Below, in pieces: positions 14,756 through 25,325 of a DNA stretch of 64,000 nt. The stretch is taken from contig CM025854.1 in NCBI GenBank assembly GCA_003952965.2, positions 28,531,364 to 28,595,363 of the forward strand, in the 5' to 3' direction. The notes under the pieces were generated by a model. It saw only the letters and a program-made list of their open reading frames with translations. It searched no databases and was not told where the DNA came from. Both the position numbers and the translations under genes were made by a program. Source of the stretch: Morella rubra (taxonomy: Eukaryota; Streptophyta; Magnoliopsida; Fagales; Myricaceae). Each line of letters opens with the position of its first letter. Position 1 is the first letter of the stretch.

Positions 14756-15818
14756 GAGGAAACAGAACATACATCTATACATATATATATATATATACAC
14801 ACACACATTTATATACATATATATAAATGCATTTTATATAGATATTTGAGACTCTATGAATGCTATAATGCAGAAGGTTTGACAAGTAAACAACTCTATA
14901 CAGTAAATTTTGAGAATACAAACGTACGAGACACATTGTGATCATTTGGACATAAATCAAATCAGAGCAAAATGCTATAATACAGCTACTTTACGCATGA
15001 GCAAAAAGGGGGCAACAAAATTGTACAACTAGGAACACCTTGAAATTTAGGTAAGATGCATTGACCAGGAGAAAAAGTGACATGATAACCTTAACCAGTA
15101 AAGATAACATGTGGTGAAAACCAAGAAGGGGGAAAGGGTTAAACCGACATTGATGGTATATCTAATGCGGTGTTTTATTGGACAACATGCACAAGGTGAT
15201 CAAGCTGCAGGAACTAGCACATGGTCCTTCACGTACTGATTGAGGAAATAATACCCCACACACTAGTTGAAAACTTGGAAAATTCTTTTTCATATGTATT
15301 ATAATATTGTCAACTCATTATAACGGAAACGTTATTCAAGAAAAAAGGGGGGTAACTGCTATATTGTCTGTTTATAACCTCATAACATAGGTATTTTGTT
15401 ACTCAAAGAAACAATCTTTTACGTTAAACTAATACCATGAATGACATGTATCTGGAATATCAAGCAATCAAACACAAAGAATGGACGCTTATGTCATATG
15501 GGGTGATATAGTAGGTATGTGAGGGGTGAAAACTTGCACCTTATAATGCTCCTGATGTCTCATCTCCAGCACAGACTGGACTTGCCAGAGAGGATTTCGA
15601 TACATAGCTCGCATATGTTCTGCAGGGAATGACATTGCCAGAACGCGATCTGTGATGTAGGACATGTCAAGATCATAACCAGCAACGAGCATTCGCCTTC
15701 GCTGCTTAGATACCAAGTTACGGAGATAGAAGCTGTTGCTGAGACAATTAATAAGATGATTGTGTAGACTTAGGTCTTCAACCTTCCCTGGTCCCTGCTT
15801 TGCTAATTTTGACCCCAT
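10374..15818 (-). CDS. PTEN1: PTEN1-like phosphatidylinositol 3-phosphatase / dual-specificity phosphatase
   Basis: Seven coding exons join in frame: 15818-15540, 14680-14504, 13792-13679, 12380-12192, 11692-11459, 11141-11040 and 10526-10374. They give 415 residues, close to Arabidopsis PTEN1. The start MGSKLAKQGPGKV is followed by the plant PTEN1 block (MLVAGYDLDMSYITDRVLAM). The phosphatase P-loop HCMAGKGRTG is split by an intron after Met152, with catalytic Cys151 and the basic residues of PTEN-type loops retained. A C2 domain follows (about 215-385; RPSVELARSCC, VVQMDTESSI, FCLELLFGPA). PTEN enzymes remove the 3-phosphate from phosphoinositides; Arabidopsis PTEN1 acts in pollen development (family knowledge). 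Its short N-terminus fits PTEN1 rather than the longer PTEN2 types. A leader exon ending at 17032 appears to be spliced to the start-codon exon. Confidence 0.94.
14715..14752. repeat. (GA)n microsatellite
   Basis: A run of about 19 GA units in the PTEN1 intron preceding the exon that ends at 14504, just upstream of its acceptor. A TA/CA-rich run follows at 14779-14808. Confidence 0.95.
14779..14808. repeat. (AT)n(AC)n compound microsatellite
   Basis: Alternating AT units followed by AC units, in the same PTEN1 intron as the GA run. Confidence 0.9.
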
Positions 15819-15822
15819 TTGG

Positions 15823-17031
15823 CTGATAGGGCAGGCAACTTATTGGTAGTAAGATACCTGTTAGACAAACTAAAAAATAGGTATCATAAGTTATGAAGCT
15901 TAAGTCCAAAGGATACATCTATTTGGCTTTCCACAGCGACCAATCTTTTTCCAAAAGTGATAGATTACCATTTGAAAAATGCTACACTGATTGAATGTAT
16001 AAGAAGCACTACACCAGATAAAGAGCGAACAATTACATAACATGACCCAAAACAAATAGAACAGATGATATTCATCTCTAATGCTGCAAGCAAGCTGAGG
16101 CGCTCATCATTTCTTTATAAACATCTTGTAGAGTGAAGAAACAGACACAACAATTGGGGGAGGGGGGTGTTTGAGGTTGGGTTTCGACATCTTCATGAAT
16201 TTCCATTCAATTAACTAGCAAAAAATATTAATTTTTGGGGAAACATCATAGGATGTCCCATAATTATAGAGCAAAATCAAAGTGTCCCACCCAAGTTTCA
16301 ATTTGTCTAATTAGGCCCTTTTAAGTTGCAAAAAAATCAATTGTCTCCCTCCGTTCGATTTGACCGTTAAACTAGATGTAAAGTGGCTGAAATGCCCCTC
16401 CAAGACAAAAGTACTAAAAATTTGAGAAATTCAAAAATCTTCTACTCTTGTCTTAGAGGGGCATTTCAATCAGTCGACATTATTTTCCGTTTGGTTTGGC
16501 CGTCAAACCAAACGGAGGCAACAAATGATTGTTTTTACAACTGGAGGGTATAATCAAATAAATTGAAACTTGAGGGTGCACTTTGATTTTACCCCATAAA
16601 TATGGGACTTATTGTGATGTTTATCTTATGCTAAATCAACAGCCATTCAATGCCACACACTATCCGTTTCATTAGTGTGGCAAATATGCAAAACCATGAA
16701 GAGGCAAAACTGCAAGAAAATCAACTGTGAAACGCCAAATAATCCATACTGCAACATATCTCAATCTCAACAGCTAATTGATTTCTTTGTTATTATCATA
16801 AGAGGAAAAATTCCAAGAAAAGACAGAAATAAAATTATCGCTACAGTTGAAATTTCGTCCGCCATGATTATTATCTCCACGAAACAATATACATTTCCAT
16901 AAACCAGAAATCAACAATGATGATAGATTTGGTTCCGATGAAAGGAAAGCTGAACTAACAAAATAACCGAAACGCTGATTTAAACAATTGCCTAAACCAA
17001 TTTAAGATCTTTGATAGCTTTGTCAGTTTAC
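15823..17031 (-). other. Probable leader (5' UTR) intron of PTEN1
   Basis: On the minus strand, CTCAG|GTAAAC at 17032/17031 is a good donor and TATCAG|CCAAATG at 15823 a good acceptor four bases before the start codon. The intron would be about 1.2 kb. The exon upstream (about 17032-17250) would be untranslated. It contains the foldback element at 16241-16622. Assignment rests on splice consensus only. Confidence 0.6.
16241..16622. mobile_element. Foldback MITE, about 380 bp
   Basis: The two halves are long imperfect inverted repeats. The left end (AAACATCATAGGATGTCCCA, then GCAAAATCAAAGTG) matches the reverse complement of the right end (AAACATCACAATAAGTCCCA, then GTAAAATCAAAGTG). Further inward, CCTCCGTT and GAAATGCCCCTC on the left pair with AACGGAGG and GAGGGGCATTTC on the right. 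The whole unit could fold into one hairpin. It has no ORF. It resembles non-autonomous DNA transposons; the superfamily is not resolved and no target-site duplication was found. Confidence 0.8.
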
Positions 17032-17250
17032 CTGAGCTAAACATGAAGCTTGTGATCCACTAACTTCGACGCAATTTCTAGGGCACCATACAGGAAAGGG
17101 CAACCCTAGAAAGCGCTGGTAGGGAATATGGGAAAATACGTAAGGTTGGGGTGGGTAGGGAGGGAGGCCGGGAGGCGAAGATGGCCTCCATCCTTTTGGA
17201 GTGGAATTGGATATTTGTGCTAAATTTGGAGGGCCTTTTTGCACCATTTT

Positions 17251-18276
17251 CCCTCAGCCCCAAATTTGGAGCAAATGTGGCCGATAACTTAGGCCAATAA
17301 GAAAATAAAAAGTGGATACGAAGTTATTGAGTCTTGGATTTATTTCTTACAGCTGAGGAAATCCAGAGAGAGAGAGAGAGAGTTCCTCGACCGTTGGGAC
17401 GGCGGTGACATTGGGGCTTGGAGCTTGTTTGCCTGTCGGGATGTGGAACAACTCTCTCTCAGGTATTGGGCTGTCTCGTGGTTCCCCTTTCGGTAATGTA
17501 AGCGAAAATGGTGCGCAATTTTTGACACCAATTAAACATAATAAATTTTATCGGTTCAGGATCCATCGGGGCTTCGATATACCTTTTCAAATCTTATACG
17601 GTGTTCGTTTGTAAAATTTTAGGTGAGTTAAAATTTCGAAGCATCGGAGTCACTAAAAAATAATAAAAAAATATATTATTTGAATGAATTTTTTTATATT
17701 TTAATATATTAGAATTAGTAAAAAATTAAAATATATAATTTTGTATAATTACTTATTATGACTAAAATTTTAGAGTGTTTAAAATTTTAGTTTCAAAGGC
17801 CATATTAACTAGTTTGCGTCTCAAAATTATTTATAGGTGGAATTCAATAAAAATCTGTGCATGATGCAACCTGAATCATAATAGATAGGTGGAAATTTAT
17901 TTTTAAAAAATCTCAATAGTTTAATTTTAAAAGAACTCTAAGAAAAAACGGTACCTAATATTAATTCAAGCTCACGAGGTCGAGGAAAATATAAGTGAAA
18001 TCTCTCTTGTTTCCTGCGCGCGGTTCACCGTAATCTACAATCAGTACAAAGCTTGAAAAGGAAAGAACAATCCAGAGGCAGAAATTTTCTTTTATTGTTC
18101 TTCGAGGAAGAAGAAATTCACTAGCTCTCAATATTTTTTTTTACATTCAACGCAATTGCCATGACGACATTTGAGGCCCTGGCTTGACCTAAACAAGATC
18201 TTATTGACTCGCGAGTGGAGAGGACCGACAGGAAAGAAGATTAAAAAGAGGAAATAAATACAGACATGCATGATCC
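17251..18276. other. Spacer upstream of PTEN1 and downstream of CNGC2
   Basis: Includes the PTEN1 promoter side, with a GA run at 17365-17382, then AT-rich sequence (about 17,590-17,820) with TAAAATTTTAG-type inverted motifs like the MITE family elsewhere in the window. The last 300 bases before 18277 are probably CNGC2 3' UTR. No gene is supported. Confidence 0.55.
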
Positions 18277-21200
18277 TTATTCTAGGTGGTCGTGTGGCCT
18301 TATGGACATGAACATTGCAGCATACTGCAGGAGCCTACGCTCGCTGCCTCCATTTGCAGTGTGAGCATCAGGAATCACTGGACCCCTAGTCCTCATCCTG
18401 TATCTGCGCCAAGCTAGCTGTAGTATAACAGCAGCCCATGTTCGCCAATTAGATGAGTAGTATCTTGCCGTTCGCTTGAGTCTCTCATTGGCAAATTTGT
18501 AGCGGAAGTGATCAGTGACGTATCTGAGATTCGCGGCATCAAGGCCGAATGCCTCTGTAGATTCAATGCAACTAAATGTTGCAGATGAGGCTGGAAGCCG
18601 GTCTATAAATGGGCGGCGAAGGCAATAGGAGAGAAGCTCGTCTCCCAAAAACCCTCCAGGTTCAAGCATACTTGTTGCCACCATCCCTTTGCTTAGGCTT
18701 TGGCAACGTTTTACACGTCCACGAACGATGAACATTATCCTTAGTACTGGGTCTCCTTCTCTGATTATCTGTTTCATGGAGATATTTGTTTTTAACTTGT
18801 TTGAGATAGGGTAATCATATACTGCTAATTACCGCATAATCATTCACCTTTTCGTCTTTGGAGAAGACAAGAGGCTTGACCCGATCACAGATGTTGTCAA
18901 GAATAAGATCATCCATGTTGTGGAACAGAGGAACCTATCAAGATTGCAATTAGATTAGTTCTGCTCTGTTTGATTGGACAATTCATGGGTCATAGAACAC
19001 CTCATAATAAGCCAGATATTTTAGATGTGGTTTTTGATCTGGTATATATGCTTGGAAACAGACTTTGACTAAAAACTTTTGGAAACAATTGGTAGATTGC
19101 AAGCTCTGTTACCTTCTTTATGAGGTCTAGGCAGAGATAGCGCTTGATGTCCCTACGAAGACCTTGGGGAAGGTCTTTGATCAGTTCCATCTCATCTTCT
19201 CCACCCATAGTTGCCCACCTTTGGCGTTCAAAATGGCGAACTCTCTGCCTCAAACGAGATGGCAACTGCCTCCGCCTCATCCACCACTCCATGTCTCGAC
19301 ATCGCAGCTGCATTTTTCTTTTCTTTGCCATGACCGAATGCAAGAATACCTTGACAGCAACCACACGTACGTCCCCATCGTTAGATTATGCTTTATTATT
19401 TCCAACTTCGCATATATGTTCGAGAAATGACTATAAGTAGCATTGATAAGAACAATTACAATGTACACACCTGGATATTTCCTATCAACAAAGTGAAGAG
19501 CATCAGCCCGCTAAGCACGATAACTATGCTGAACATCACTTCTAGCCAGTGACTTGTAGGCTCAAGATCATTGCCAAAGGTGCTGCATCGTTTGAAAAAG
19601 CATCGTTAGATGGTCTATCAATCTACTCAATCCAAATGCTTCAAATCCTTGAAGATGGGCTTTGAAGAAGCATAAAATCCGGCCCTTGGAAGGCCAATCA
19701 AAAAGTCGAAAATGGTATGCGGTTGGAGATGTCTAGAAGTGGCGCTTATAGGACGTCTATGCATCTAAACTCACTCAAAAGGTGCAGCACTAACAAAAAA
19801 TTGATGAACCGAACGTTATAATTTTACCTGAGGGTCATTAAGCCCCAAAAGATAGGATAAAGGATCTTCACAGCCATTGAATTGCTAGAAATGACTGGAA
19901 GAGCCCACTGGTAGATGCCATAATTGAATGGGCCATTAACATCTAAGCACAATGGCTTTCTGACCATCGTTGATGAGTTACCACCGCATGGGTCTCCTAT
20001 TGTCCCTGTCGGTAACAGAAACTGATAGCAAACCTCCTCGGAGCAAGACAGAGAGAGATTGCAGTTTTCAATTCTGTCACACTGTTGCTGGAGGCATGAT
20101 GCCACACGTTGTATTGCAAGGACGTACCAGCATCCTCCGGCAACCTGCTGAGAGGAAACATAAACGATTAACCATGCACCCGCAGCAACAACAACAACTT
20201 AGTCTATAAATTGGTGCAAATGAAAGCTCAAGCTGTAGACATGAGAGGCAGATCAAAGTAGGCTTACGTGAGAGGCAATGAAGTAGGCAATGAGATTGAG
20301 GCCGAAACCCCACCAAATGGTGCCAAAGATGTAACCCGTGACTTTTTGCATTCTTCTCATCATGTAAATGCTGTGGTAGACCTTGGGCAGGAATTGAAAC
20401 AAGAAAATAAACAGAAGTATGGTCATGATCATTTTAATCCGCTCTTCTCTTATCAATTTCGGAACTACCAACCAAAATACAGCCTGCAAAATAAAGAACA
20501 AGAGATATACAGTAAGAGCAAGAAATGAAACGTACGGAAATCCGAAATAAAATGGAGAAAGGAGATGATCATAATTTGGGCAAGCTAACTAGCCAGTGCC
20601 GGATCAAGTCTTGAGAATATGCCAAGGATCAGCTCTCAATCCTTTGCGCGTCAAGTAGTTTTCAAAGGTTGTCCCATATCAGGCCATACGAAAATGCATA
20701 CGTTCAGTCCGTATGGACGAAAGGGCCGGGACTCACAAAAAGTACTTGATTTTCAATTGCTTGTATCCGACAAACGACCGTTGGTGGAGCCATCTACTAT
20801 CATTTTCATCATCGCGTGATTCACACAGACTTGTGAAATGGAAGTAAAAAACATCATTCTGCCACAAGTACAACTGTACAAGTTTTTCTCAAGTAAAATG
20901 AAGAGGGCGGGGGAAGTTTCATGGAGCTAAAAGCTGATTTTCTCGAGTTCTTTCTCACAAGCCACATCGTAAATTTTAATCAAATAAAATAATATTTTCT
21001 CTTTATTATTAAATCACTTCTGTTCTTTTTATTATTAAATCACTTCTGTTCTTTATAATAAAATATAAAAAAAATTAACTCAAATCATATTTTTCATTCT
21101 TTCAATATGATGATACCAATATTGAATCACATCCAGCCCAAACCAATTTAGGCCATAAACCAAATAATTTATCACAATCACTTGTACCGAAGAAAAAAAA

Positions 21201-23188
21201 AAATCACTTGTACAAAATTTTACTGTTTCAAAACTCTCTACAAAAATTTAACAAAACTCACCCTTAAAAAAATCAAAATTTCGTAGACACTATAAATTTT
21301 AAAGCATGTTCAATTGTAAAAGTATTATAGAATATAAATGTATTCAATAAACTTTACAAACCGAACATCTAATATCTTTTAAAAAAAATTATAATAAATC
21401 TTCCCTCTCTATAATTTTTTACCTAACTCTAATGCTTGTTTATTAAATAATTACATTAAATCATTTTTTTTTATACCTTTTTAAAAACTCTAATAAAAAC
21501 TAAATATCTATAAAAAATTTCAATAAACTTTACACAAAAATTTATAAAATTTCAATCTTATAGGGTTTGATTTTAAAATTTTATCAAAATTTTATTAAAT
21601 TTTTATGATGGTGTTAAAAAATAGATAAAATAAAAATTAGTGAATTAATGATAAAAATAAAAATAAAATTTTTAAATATGTTAAATAAAAATAAAATTTT
21701 ATTAAAATTTTTATAAAACAAACACTATATTAATAAAATATTCATAGTTCTATCAATATCCTAAAATTCTTTCAACTTTTTAGAAATCGAACATCTCCCT
21801 ACTAACAAGAACTGTATACGACGCTATATATATATATATATATATATATATAGGTTGCGAGTCTGCCATGGATGGCCAGCTTTTCAACACGTCGTATCAT
21901 CTTCAGAGTCTTGCAAAAACTCAACAACGACATCATAGCAAAGCCCCCCAAAAAGGTAAAAACATCGTGTTCGTTCAACGTGGACAGCTTGAAGAAACAA
22001 AAAGTAACTGCGAGTGCTCTATCCGGGGAACGGAATTGAAAAACCCCAAAAGTTAGCGCTGGATGTCAGACGATGTACGATGTGTCGTTTCTACTGCTAC
22101 CTCTGTCTGTGTAACTGAGCGCCTGTCAATACCATCAGCCTAATGATTTTTTTTTTCTGGCCAGTCGATGTAAATGAAGTGAAATTCATGGGTAATATCG
22201 TCATGCAAATTTTATGAGGTCGCGAATGCGTGAGATTGAAGAGAGCCGAAAAGGAATGAAATACTGACCTGAGGAACAGGGAGTATGACGAAAGCGTCGA
22301 ACCAGAAGCCCTTGAGGGACCGCACATAGTGTGACGCGATCGCACGTGCGTCCCATACGAGCTTCCCGCACCCGACTACCAGCGACTCCCTCGAAACGTA
22401 CGCCAGCCGAAACTGCAGCCATAGGTGGCACAGGTGCACGGCGTCCACGCAAGTTCGAAGCACCGTCACGATGGCCGCCAACCCACCATCCATGTAGAGG
22501 CAGGGAGCCCCACCCCTCCCGATAGACAGCGCGTAGAAGAACAACGGGTCCACGGCCAAGGCCAGCCCACGCGCTAGCAGGAACGCTCGGTTCCACCACT
22601 GCACGTGCTTGCTGCGCGGGTCTAGGACCCTCCCGAAGGGGCCGGACGGAGGGTGCCGGGTCCACGGTCCTCGAGTCGCATTCTTGCGGTTGGGGCGGTT
22701 CTGGATAGGGACTAGATAAGACCCGGCCGAGGCCTCCCACTCGGGCTGGTGGGCGCGGTCGCAGCTGGTTGAATGGAAGGCCGGAACACCGACTTGGGTG
22801 CAAGCGTAGCATTCGACGGAGTTGGACATGGGGCTGTCATCGTTGCTGTTGCTGCTGTTCTGGTTGTTGTTGTTGTTGTCGTTGTCGATGTTGCTGTTTG
22901 AGGAATTATTGAACGTGAATAGTCCAAGACATCTGCGACCGCGTTAGATGAAATAACTTAGAATATAATTTTTTGTTTGGCTGATTATAACAACGCGTAT
23001 ATACATACAAATGAATTCAATAAAACTCCATGCATGATGCAACCTGAATCATATAGAAAATATAGAAAGAACACAAATTATGCCCTAGTTTTCTTATAAA
23101 AAGAGAAAGCAAAAGCAGAAGAAGAAGAAGAAGAGGAAGAAGAGGGTGACCTTGAGAGGAAGAAGTGGAACTTGGGAAGGGAAGGCAT
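18277..23188 (-). CDS. CNGC2: Cyclic nucleotide-gated ion channel 2 (CNGC2/DND1 type)
   Basis: Eight exons join in frame: 23188-23151, 22932-22269, 20483-20268, 20144-19828, 19582-19471, 19349-19113, 18934-18848 and 18768-18277. They give 720 residues, near the 726 of Arabidopsis CNGC2. The CNGC2 signature ECYACTQVGVPAFHSTSCD, six membrane segments (about 130-450), the pore helix region (QWALPVISSNS), the cyclic-nucleotide-binding domain with its phosphate-binding cassette near 593-601 (EPGGFLGDELL) and a calmodulin IQ-like motif near 672 (ILQLAWRRYRM) all appear, ending in the CNGC2 tail MFMSIRPHDHLE. CNGC2 is a plasma-membrane calcium-permeable channel acting with CNGC4 in calcium signalling and immunity (family knowledge). 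The filter triplet reads G-N-D (415-417). An in-frame reading extends upstream of the start, but family alignment favours MPSLPKF. The first coding exon is only 38 nt. Confidence 0.95.
21300..21790. repeat. AT-rich dispersed repeat, copy A (MITE-like)
   Basis: Shares ordered, diverged blocks with 24,050-24,430 (for example CTAATATCTTTT, a CTCTCTATA block, TTAAATAATTACAT then AATCAT, and ACACAAAAA then TATAA). This suggests two copies of one non-autonomous element, this one inside a CNGC2 intron. Confidence 0.55.
21825..21852. repeat. (AT)n microsatellite
   Basis: About 14 AT units in the CNGC2 intron. Confidence 0.95.
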
Positions 23189-23837
23189 GATTGGAAGAGA
23201 GAAACCATGAAGAGAAACGAGAGATGGTGGTGGAGAGAGAGTGTGAGTTTGCGTGTAAAGAGGAGGCGAAAGAGTACTGGGGGTGGGGGTGTTAAGAGAG
23301 AGGGGGAGAGAGGAGAGATTGGGTTGGGACTTGGATTTGTTTGGAAGGATGATAATAGAGGAGTGTGTCAGGTAGCACATGAAGAGGGGTTGTGTATGCT
23401 GATTTGTAAGGATGAAGAGGCAGCCGCTCAAGCCTCAAGGAACGTGGTGTTGTTGGTGGTAGGGTTCTTAGCTTGTCCGTTGAGGCAGGGTCCACCGTCG
23501 CTCGAGTGACTACTGACTAGTCGAGTCTCCCTCAAAGAGTAGGACCACTCGCGGAATCATAGGCCATTAATATATTTCTAGTTTTGTAGTTTCCCTTTTC
23601 GAAACTGCAGGAATAATGTGGTAAGAACTCAAGCAGTTGGACGTTAAATCCGAATCATCCTGCATCTTTTTGTTTTTTTCTCCCATTTTTCTTATCCAAT
23701 GAAATTTGAATTCCAAGTTACCGTTTGTCAACAGAGATTTTAACCATCCTATCTTCGGAACATGTTATTCGTACGTACTTAATTCACACGTTTTCTTATA
23801 CGTATAGACTTGATCATGTGATCTAAAATATATCTAG

Positions 23838-23841
<4 letters not shown>

Positions 23842-23904
<63 letters not shown>
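23842..23904. repeat. (AT)n microsatellite
   Basis: About 31 uninterrupted AT units in the spacer upstream of CNGC2. This is the longest simple repeat in the window. Confidence 0.97.
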
Positions 23905-23905
<1 letters not shown>

Positions 23906-24049
23906 CAAAAAACATTGCCCCATAGTATATTTTTAAGAAGAGAAGTAACATTTTATTTATATATACAAGGTTATTTCGATGATCTCACTGATTGCTCAAG
24001 TTCTTTTTTTTTTCTTTTTTTTTGTATCAAGTTCACGACCTTAGCTAAG

Positions 24050-24430
24050 GGCACGTTCATTTTCAAAATTATTCTAAAATATAAATATATTCACAAAATC
24101 AATATCTAAAATTTTAAAATTTATACACAAACACTAATACATTTTACGCAATCTTCAACAACTTTTCACACAAACTCTAATATCTTTTCAAAAAAAAATT
24201 CTAACAAATATTCTCTCTCTATACTTTTTCACTAACTCCAATATTTTTTTATTAAACAATTACATCAAATCATCTCTTTCTATACTTTTTTACAAACTCC
24301 AATAAAAATTAAATATTTTTAAAACTTTTCACTAACATTTACACAAAAACCTATAAGACTCTAATCTACATAAATATTCACAATTCAACTAAAATCCTAC
24401 AGTTTTTTACAAAACAAACACCCCTAAAGG
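24050..24430. repeat. AT-rich dispersed repeat, copy B (MITE-like)
   Basis: The ends read AGGGCACGTTCATTTTC on the left and, reverse-complemented, AGGGGTGTTTGTTTTG on the right. These are weak terminal inverted repeats around AT-rich sequence, with internal similarity to copy A at 21,300-21,790. The GTTTGTTTT end motif is typical of plant hAT-like non-autonomous elements (family knowledge). Confidence 0.55.
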
Positions 24431-25129
24431 TTCATCATCAATCCCTTGCAAATGGCAGCAATTTAATTTCTATAGATTTTTTCAATAAAATTAACTGCAT
24501 CAAAACTAAACAGATCATATTTGTAACTTCAGTACATTTTTGTCAAAGCAACATCTAACTTAGGTATATATGTTTCTTCTATGCAACTAAGAAATTTTAA
24601 GGCCTTCAAACCCATCAACCATAAAAACAAAAAACAAAAAGGAGACTTTCACTTTTGATCTCCCAACGCTTGAACTAATGACTTTCTAAAGTCAAATCTA
24701 CCAACTAATTTCGTCTTATTTCATCCTCAATCTATCGAAATTCATCAAATTACACCTTCCCTGTCATAATTGTGTTACGTAGTTCATTTTCGTTCATTTG
24801 AATCCTAAGATTTGATTAAAAGTTATGCACAAATTGTTGAATTTTGACGAGTGGCGTATGTGATAAAATTAGTAATTTAGACCCTTAAAATAATATTGGT
24901 CCTAAGAGTTTTAAGAGCGACAAGTGAAATTTTATAAAAAAAAAAAGCCAAAAAGAAAAATTGAAAGAATAAGGTGGGCGCCCCTTTCTCATTAAAGAAG
25001 CCCAGTTCATGATGGACACAAAATCCAATGCCAAACGAGGAAAACTGACGGGTTCCACAACTTAATGAAAAGGACGGGAAACCATGAAGGCAAGCTGATC
25101 GATGGAAATTGGGAATCGAGCGTAGCTAG

Positions 25130-25325
25130 GGGCGTTTGTTTTGCCCAATTTGTTGGGGTTTAAAATTTATACCAGGTCAAATATATTTTATAAGTCTTAA
25201 TAAATTTTACACTTTTACACATATATTTTACATTTTTCACATATTCTAATAAACTTTAACATTTAAAAAATTCTTAAAATTTTTAGAATATTCTCTAAAA
25301 TTTCAGTAAACAAACAATACCCTAA
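25130..25325. repeat. AT-rich MITE-like remnant
   Basis: Begins GGGGCGTTTGTTTTGCCCAA and ends near AAACAAACAATACCC. The interior shares blocks with 32,130-32,295 (AATAAATTTTA, then a TTTAAAAAATTC motif followed by TAAAATTT). Probably another copy of the small inverted-repeat family. Confidence 0.45.

Larger units (their letters stand above)
20484..22268 (-). other. Long CNGC2 intron containing repeat DNA
   Basis: This 1.8-kb intron holds a two-copy 27-bp tandem duplication near 21,002-21,054, an AT-rich block at 21,300-21,740 that resembles 24,050-24,430 outside the gene, and an (AT)n run at 21,825-21,852. No coding content is supported. Confidence 0.7.

Noticed and set aside
22201..22812. 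203-codon minus-strand ORF rich in Arg and Pro
   Set aside because: It is an out-of-frame shadow of CNGC2 exon 2, caused by the GC-rich coding sequence.
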